From Nectonema munidae (taxonomy: Eukaryota; Nematomorpha; Nectonematoida; Nectonematidae): 64,000 bases of DNA. Position numbers and translations under genes: made by a program. A model generated the notes under the pieces. That model did no database searches. It worked only from the letters and a program-made list of their open reading frames with translations, and was not told the origin of the DNA. The stretch is taken from assembly GCA_030549495.1 (NCBI GenBank), contig JAUIRK010001021.1, positions 434,001 to 498,000 of the forward strand. Reading direction: 5' to 3'. Positions 30,101 through 39,100 of this stretch are shown here, piece by piece. Position 1 is the stretch's first letter. The number at the start of each line of letters is the position of its first letter.

Positions 30101-33100
30101 TATTATATATGCGAATCAGGGACGCAACAAAAAAATTTGCTTTGTTTTAGTTCAATTATATCCCAGTTTTTCAAATTCACTTCTCATTATTCAATACAAA
30201 CGTCGACAAGTATGCCTTATCACTGAAAATATTCCAGGCCATCACTACTTTTATAAAGTAAAAAATGTATATTTCAAATTCGGGTACAATTCGTTACATT
30301 TTTTTAAAGAGACAAATTTTAAACAATGTTATAAAATTCTTTCGAATCGTTAATATATTTTTAAGATTAAGAGACCTTTGTGTTTCAAAATACCTAAAGA
30401 AGATTATTATTTAGAATTTCTTCTCAAAGTTTTCAAAAACAATGTAATTAATAGGTGTTAAAATTAAATAAAATTCTAAAATTCTTCTTAAAATGCCATT
30501 TTGAATGTGAACTTGTTTGTAAAAGAAAAAAAAAGCTTTTGGTACCCACATTCCCTTTGCGTGAAAATGAACCAATCGGAATGAAGAGTTTCATTTCTTT
30601 CAACAAATGTGATGCACGTGTAGTTTTCCCAATGCCGCATTGCTTGAACAAAAAGTGCCTTTTGATTTCCTTGTAAATGCACGCCTACATTAGAATAGTT
30701 ATATTAAAAACGATCCCATACTTTACCATCAAACATCACGTCGAAGGCGTAAGGAATCACGCCATATGGCCAAAGTCTTTCCTTGATTGCTGTAGCTGCT
30801 CGCTTAGTTCTTTTCCGATAAAATTTCAATCTAATTAAATAAAATAGATCAATAACATGACAAACCACTCTCCATTATTAATATATTTTATCACTTTCAT
30901 TCTAATAAAAAATTAAGTGTTCATCTTTTTTCCCATATATATTAATTAGTCGAATAAAATGATTGATTGCGATAAAGAAACTAGATGACTATGAATTGTG
31001 CAGAGCGTGGCACATGATGAAAAAATGAGCTCAAACTTTCAAACTATTATATATTTCTATGAGCTAATACGATGTGCAGCTTGTACGACTAAAATTTTTT
31101 CACTTTAAGATAAGTGTGTTTATTCATCTATATAGATTTTGTTCAACATCACACTCTTCAAAACGATTACAAATTTTTAATCAACAACAGCACATTTTTC
31201 TAGTAATCCAACAACTTCATGAACGTGTACTATGTTTGAACTGTGCTCCTTCATTTTTAGGAACATTGCTATCTTTACCGAAACAAACACGAAAGCTATT
31301 CAAAATTCATTTTAACCCATAGTCCCAATGCTCCCATTTGGAAACATAAGTAATTTCATCTTCGTCTGCTTTTTTCAATGACTTTGAATATAAATCGTCT
31401 GCGTTTTTTTAGATATCGTCTGATTAAAGAGATTTTAGCCTAATTCTACGCACAAAAACTATATAAAATTTTATACACAAAGAAAGCAAAAGAGCTACTA
31501 TTTGGTTAAACTTAAGAGAACAAAGAAATAAGTAGAAGTCTAATAAGTAGAAATTTGTGACAAAGTTTCCATTATTCATTCTAAGTTATATGGTATTCGT
31601 ACAAAATCAGGACAATAAAATAATTGTGTAATATTAAAGCCTGAAAAATCAAAGCCATTCATCATTGTAAAAATTTAATAAAATATACATTTTACAGTTT
31701 TTCTTTTTTTTAATCAATTATTATTATTAATCGTATGAAGTCAAATCGAAAGGAAAAAGCTGTCCATCTTATTCATCTGCCATATTGTGGAATGATAAAG
31801 AGAATTCAATGAAATGTAAGCATTTGTGATAGTTGGAATTGGAGGACATTTTTTAGCTTTGAACTTTTGCACTTAAAACGTTGAAGGGTATTTAAAAAAT
31901 TGAAAAAACTTTAAACAAAAGGGTCAATTTTGTCTTGACTCGCAAAAATAAATAGAAGCATATTTTCGATTTTAAACACTAGAATAGAAGTAGCTCATTA
32001 AAATATTATCAATTTATTGAAAGAGATTCTATAAAAATTTAAAAACTCATTTTGTATATTTTGCAGCACATTTTTAAACATAAAAATTAGGAGTAAAATT
32101 TTACATATATACCATTTTTATTTCGTCTCACCCTTTTGCAGGTCAATGACACACTTTTGAAATTCCGTTACACCCTTTTGATTTTTAAATATTTAAAGTC
32201 CGGGAACCTAATTAAAGCAGATTTAAAAAAAAGTTTGTATATAATAATCTTTTAATTTTCTATCTAAACAAAATTATTTCTTTCTAATTTTAACATCATC
32301 TTATGTAAAATTAGTTGAATTTTATTATATTATTATAATTTTTTTAAAAATATTTAGTTTTAGCAATTTTTTTTTATTTTAAACAACTTTTTTCAAATTT
32401 TCAACTTTTAGAAAAACTTTATGCAAGAAATTTTTTTTTAATTGCTCATATGCCATGTTTATTCAATCTTTGAGAAGCATGATTTATTAAGGAATCGGAA
32501 TAATACGATCATAAAGGGTAATAAATCTTTAAGTTTCGATCTTGATGCTTGAAAAAATACGATCTTATGGTTTTGGAAGCTGGTCAATCGTCCCATCACT
32601 TATATTACCCTATTTTAATAGGGTGTAGGTGAGATACTTATTTTACTGAGTGGATAAGGGAGGGTGGTGTTAAATTAACCCTACTCTCTTAAACTTGTAT
32701 TGAGTCTGCTGCTAAAGCTATGTTTGGTAACTTTATGATGTCATAAATAAACCATTTCCAAAGAATCTTCTTTGTTTGATATCTTTGAGTATGAATGAAC
32801 TGTTTATATTAGAGAGTTGGGGAAACTATTTGGTGTAGTGGGCGAAGAATTCTAAAAATTAAGGTCCGAACGCGAATCACAGATACTAACTCTTGAACCC
32901 GTGTGTAAACCTTGTATATAACATCTAAAGTATGAGATAACTATTTTCCTTTATTTTAGAGTAGAAAACATATAGAATGTCAGATCGTGACGTAATAAAA
33001 ACGACTTAGAGAAATGAATGGATAGAAATTGCGCATTTTAAAGTGTCTTGTTATGTTATGAACAATGTTTTCAAATTTCTATTCCATAATTTTACTCTAA

Positions 33101-36100
33101 GCTAAATTTGGTTCACATGTCTGTGAAGAATTGTACATAAGACGTGTAACAAAACATCATATGTTCCAAAAGTGGATAGAATAAATAGAAAATTTCATTA
33201 CCTTTTGCTGGTTAAGTTTGTAAAACTTGAATGGTTTTTTTCTGGATGGGAAGAAAAATTTGGGCATCCATTTCGAATTATTCTTAACTGCTCTTCGCTA
33301 AGTTCTTTAATTGAATTAATTTGGAAATACTCCAAAATTTCTGCCTGCGTCAGTATTATATCTCCAAGAAAACCTCCTTAATGAAAATTTTTAGGTCATT
33401 TAACCCTTTGAGGACAAGGGAAACATTGGTGTCTCAAGAAATGAAAATCTTCTGCTTTAGATATATAAAATTGCATTGAAAAAGAAAGCAAACGAATAAT
33501 GCTCAAAAGTTCAGGCCTTAAAGGGAAACAAGCACATAACTTGATTTCAGTGAAAAAATGCTATTCTAAATGTCACTCATTTCAAAAATAGATATATGCA
33601 ATCTAACATTAATGGTATTAGAGCAAGAGTTACTTTATTAGTTAATTAATTAGTGCGTTAACAATATTAACACAAATATATTAAATTAAGTGGTTTGTAT
33701 GAATAAAAATAGATACCATATGAGAATATTTTAAATAATTTTAAAACAGATATTATCAAAAAAGTTTTTGAAAATAATGACTAAGGGATATTTTATTCGA
33801 AGCCCCCCCCCCCCCCCCCCATAAATAATATAATCAGAGTAAAATGGAAACATAAAAATAATCTTTCAAAATTGTTTTATTGTTTTAGCTACAAGATGGC
33901 CTTAATACACGTTTTTAGCGAGCATTTTTTTACCTTACTCTAAAAATAAAGGTCTTTAACCCCTTTTGGATTATTGTTTCTGTTGGTGGAGGAACGTAGA
34001 CGAACTCCAATTTCCTATAGAAGCTTAGTCAAATTCATCTGTGTGAGTTAAAAAAGATTATCATAAAATTTCTTTCGTTTTTTTTATTCTTCAGAATTAA
34101 GGACCAATTTAAAATAGAAGAATGACAGGGGAGCAGGGAGGGGAAGTTTTAAGCTAGTGCATCTAAGTTGTCAAAAATTTCTTTGAAATTACATTTCTGA
34201 AGTTTCAGTTAAAACTTATCAAGAGTCAATTGACTGGCTTGGGCTTCTTAGTCTCTATGAAAAATTTTTATAAACTGTATGGTTGGAAAAAATGAGAGCT
34301 CGGATTAAACACTCCAAAATATTTTGAGATAAATATCCAAATTGGTTATTGTAGCCCTGACTGGATCACCATATGCATGTGAAGAAAATGAGCTATAAAA
34401 ACTGGATCAGATGGCAGAGAACACTGCAGCGGACAGCAGGGTCTAAGAGCAGCCTGACTACGAACTCAACCTATGAGAACCCAAGATCTCATGTCTGCCA
34501 CAAACATCCAATCGACCGAACTAGGGTTGAAGTAACTAAGCCTCGAACAACGATGAAGACCCAAGCAAAGCAATCAAGTTCTTGTCAAAACCAACTTCTC
34601 ACACAAGCCCTTATTAATGCACCTGATGAGGTTGGTCCAAACTTCTGCAACCTGCAGTCTTGTAAACGGGATCTTTAAAGACAGCGTCATGGATGCCTAC
34701 CTCACGAGCCTCCATCACTCCGATATCTTAAAATCATGGACTGGACAAGGACTGACGAAACTACTCCAAGATCATTCCTCATCCATGACTCAGGCCCTGA
34801 AAAAAGGCCATCTTCATCATTGACTTCAAGATGGCAGCCATTCAAGCAGTAAAATTTGTACTTGGACCACATGTTATCATTCAAGGCTATTTTACCACCT
34901 CAAAAGCAAAATAAGAAAGATCCAAGAGCAAAATAATACTGAACTATACCGTATGGATGCTTGATGGCCGTCTTTCTTCCACCGAACCAGTTACAGGAAT
35001 AGCCACAACACAGAAGACTCAATACTCAAGATGTCAGCTCCCCAAGAAGTTCCAACGTAGGTCTCAAAAGGAGCTGCAGAAAAGGTTGCAGACATCCTGC
35101 AAGGACTTGATTGGGTGAAAAAGATCCACAGAAGGCTTCTTCGCTCCTGTGAGACACAGCATTCGTTTGGAGTGATCTGATTTAAACTTTCGATGATAAA
35201 AATTTTTTTAATTAGCCCTATTATTGCTGGTTAAGACTTTGTTTCTCCTATGATGAGAGCGTAAAGCACCCCTCCCCCCTCCCATATTTCTCTCAGATTT
35301 AAGATGCTTTTTGCACTCTGATTAGCACATTCTTCTCATCTTGATATTCCAAAATAATTTTGATGAATTACTTTATGGAAATCAATTTTATCACTACATT
35401 TTTTTCTAATATAAATACTCATTACAGTATTCATTTTTTCATTTTACTCAAGCAAAAAGGTTTTCAAAATATTTTTCGATTTTATCATCAAATTAGCATA
35501 CTTAAAATTGGTACTATGTGTACAAAAACTACCTGTACCTGAAAATTAGACATTTTTGATGCAGATATCTCTATATAATTTATTGAGAGATTTCATTGGT
35601 TTCTATTAAAAAGATAAAGATCACCATTGAGTTCAGCGTACTTCAAAGGGTATATTTATGTAAAAATATTGTATATTTGGAATTTATTTTAGGAAACAAA
35701 AACTCCGTGACAGATTTGATATTTGAATTCAGCAGGATTGAAAATGGTATATATGTGTGATAATTTCATATAATCAGATATCTGAAAATTTTGAGATGAA
35801 CCGCCAAGTTTTTATTATTTTTTTGAGATTTGATTGATTTATATGGGAAATGAACATTACCATTCAAGTCAGCATACTTAAAAATAGGTATAGATTAGCG
35901 TGTCCACCTCGGGATTCCTCGTCCTCGAGTCCCAGGGGAATCGTGAAATTTCAAAATCCTCGTCCTCGAAAAAAATTTTTAAATTTCCTCGGGGAATTTT
36001 TGAAAAAAAAATTTTGTCGAATCCGACGACAAAAATATCGAAGTAACGGAGAAGAAAGATGAAACATTAATCGTTAGCAACCAAAAAACAGAGAAGAAAA

Positions 36101-39100
36101 GCGTGAAGGAGGAATTGGACGAATTTCTGAAGATTAATGAAAATTAAGAACGTGAAACTAAAAGAAAGATTTCAAGCATAGAGGAAATAATGAAAAAAAC
36201 ATTTGACCTTTATTTAGAAACAAATAGGAGGCCCGAAGTTTTAGAAACTTTATTCAAAAATTTAAAGAGCATAAAACCAACTTCTGTGGATGCCGAAAGA
36301 GTGTTTTCGTCAATGGGTTATTTTTCTACAAAAATAAGAAACCAGTTGAATGATGAAACTTTGAACGCTCTAATTTTTCTTAGATATTTTTTTAAAACAT
36401 AAATCTTGGTAATTGTCCAGTTTACGTATCTGTCAATCAAAATTTTTTTGAATGTTTTGATTGGCTTTTCAAATTTCAATCAAATTTATTATAATTTGCA
36501 ATTTTCAAACTTCTAGTGCCTTTTAACTTCTAACAGATATAATATAAGATTAATCGATGAATTTTTGCCAAAAATTTTTTAACGAAAGTTAACTACTTAT
36601 TGTTTGCGCTTTCTAATTATAGTAATGGCGCTTCTAGTTATATTAACTATATTTTTTTATTTTGAACTAATTATGGTAGCGCTATTAGTTTAATTATAAC
36701 TCAATGAGTGGTACAATTCATTTTATTAGTATGCAGCTAAAATTTAGGTACAATCAAACTGGGATATTTAAATGATTACGATACTGTTTATGATAAATTT
36801 TTGTAATTTTCGAGAATAAAAAAATTTCTTAGATTGTTGCTTATTGCATATTTTTTACTGAACGTTATAGAGCAAAATTTACTTTTATATTATATTCTAA
36901 TTTATTCAACATTCTCTAGTTTCATTCTTTAATATGATCAACTTGAAATTAATTCAAAGAGTATAAGTAAACACAAAAAGATACAAAATGCATCACCAAC
37001 TAAATACGATTGAAAAATTGTTTCAAAAACAAAATAAGAGATAATTTTATTGTTAGATTTTTTTTTTATCAATTTTCATGTAGTAATAAAATCAATAAAA
37101 TGAAATGAGTAAAATATAGCTTTGGTTTGAATATGAGCAAAGAATCAAATTCTTTCAAATGATTTCAGATTGCCATCTCTTTAACTTTAAGCAAAATCTA
37201 CTTCTAAGTATTCTTAGAAATAAATAAAAATATTTATATATTTTTGAAATATCAGACATAAGGTTCAATATTATCAATGAATTTTAAAAAGTATGAAATT
37301 TAAAGAATAAACTTATCAATTTTTTTCCTAATCACCCTGCTGTTTCAAGATTCCTTATGGAAACTGAATTTTTCAATTAAGAAATGTATAGGCTAGATAT
37401 ACAATGATAAGATAACAGCCTAATTCATCAGAATTTTTTTTAGAGTTTAAATAGAAATAACACATGACTAATTATTATAAATGACAAAACAAACAAAAAT
37501 TACTTGGTCAATTATTGCCACTCTGAGTTTCCAACAAATCGCTCAAAGATGCCAAAAAAACTGAAAACAGATGATCTTTTGGAAAGTTGCTCCTCCAAAC
37601 AAACTCATTCAAATATGATTTGAATAAATATCTTGAAGTTCCGAATTGCCTTTTAAACTTTCTTTTTGCTCTCATCCATAAATTTTCTGTTTTGTGTATG
37701 AATGTTTGGATCATGCGGGTCAACAAAATTGCGTTGATGAATGACCACCCAGTGATCATAAACACCATTATTCAGTGTTGCAATATTCGCATATGCTGAC
37801 CAACCATCGGAAACAATTATTGACCCAGGCAGTATATGTCTTTCTATAATTTGAGAAAGAGTTGCTTCACTCCTATCAGGAACTTCCACAAGAAAGCACT
37901 TCTTACTGTGTCTTTCAATGGCTCCAAACACCTAATGACCTTCTCGCCAAGTTCCACGGTGATATTTTCGATGGAAAAACTTACTTTCGTCAATTTCTAC
38001 AATAATCTGGTCTAAATTTTCATCAAAACCTCCAAGAGTAGAGGAACTGGATTCTACCCATATTGTAGTTATTTCTCTACAAAAATTTGCCCAGTCTACA
38101 GCAGTTTGTCTACTTAAAATAGATGTTTCATGGATTATATTCTCTAGAGAGTAGTCACGACACCATCCATAAATGAATGTCACCATAGATTTGAGTGACT
38201 TTTGGCAAAAAAAGAACCAATTCTCACCGTTTTTTTCTTACCGCAAATATAGCACTTCTAACAGTATCCATCAGACACATCATTTCTAATCACTAACTTG
38301 CACATTTATTGGCATTCGTAACATCGAAAAACATTATGAATGATTCTATGTAAAGCAAGCCATTTCAGAATTTCGAGCTTGTTGTTTGAGCTGAAAACTT
38401 GAAATAACGAGGAAAAATTCCAGTTTTCAGATAAAATTTCTGTAACAGTAAGCGGATTTGGTGTTATTGAGTTCATTTGATTTAATTGAAAATGAACCTT
38501 TGATTTGAAGCGAAGGTTATAAGTTGATAAAGGAAGAACTGAAGGACACGTTATAGTTATGTGTGAATGATACATAGCGTGTTGGGCATGGTGATCATAA
38601 GTAAATTGATGTGTATATCATTTTACAGAAAGATGAGGAGAAAAGCATTACTATTTTATCCTCATCTTTCACAACTGTTTCTATAAAGTGCCAAAGAGAA
38701 ATCCTGGTTGTGGTAACAGGCACAACATGATGCATGAACATGATTTGGAAAATATGTCAATACAATGACAAAGGGATTTTCAATCTGAGTAGTTAAAAAA
38801 AAAGACGAACAGATGTGCTACAAAGCACTTTTGTCAAAGAAAACATAATTGCGTAGCCCTAACCATACATCGAAATTCTCACCAAACCGTGGGAACGATA
38901 CAGAGATCTTGATTGATACAAAACTAGAGTACCACATGTTACAACTAACTAGTGTAAGGTTATATAGAGAGAAAGTATTGAGGATTATTAGCAACGCCCT
39001 CACGATCAACTAATTCACTACAAATGTGTACACAAAAATAATGCTTTTTTATTTTTATAGAATATAAAGCATTCTCTGTTCACGAAGCCTAAGGGATATA

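Larger units (their letters stand above)
26193..30545. other. Tolloid intron 4
   Basis: 4.35 kb between catalytic exons. Holds a tandem duplication (26263-26420), an inverted-repeat element (26882-27090), a short insertion bounded by a 21-base direct repeat (27971-28349) and a (TA)n run near 28740. No gene seen from 28350 to 30545. Confidence 0.6.
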
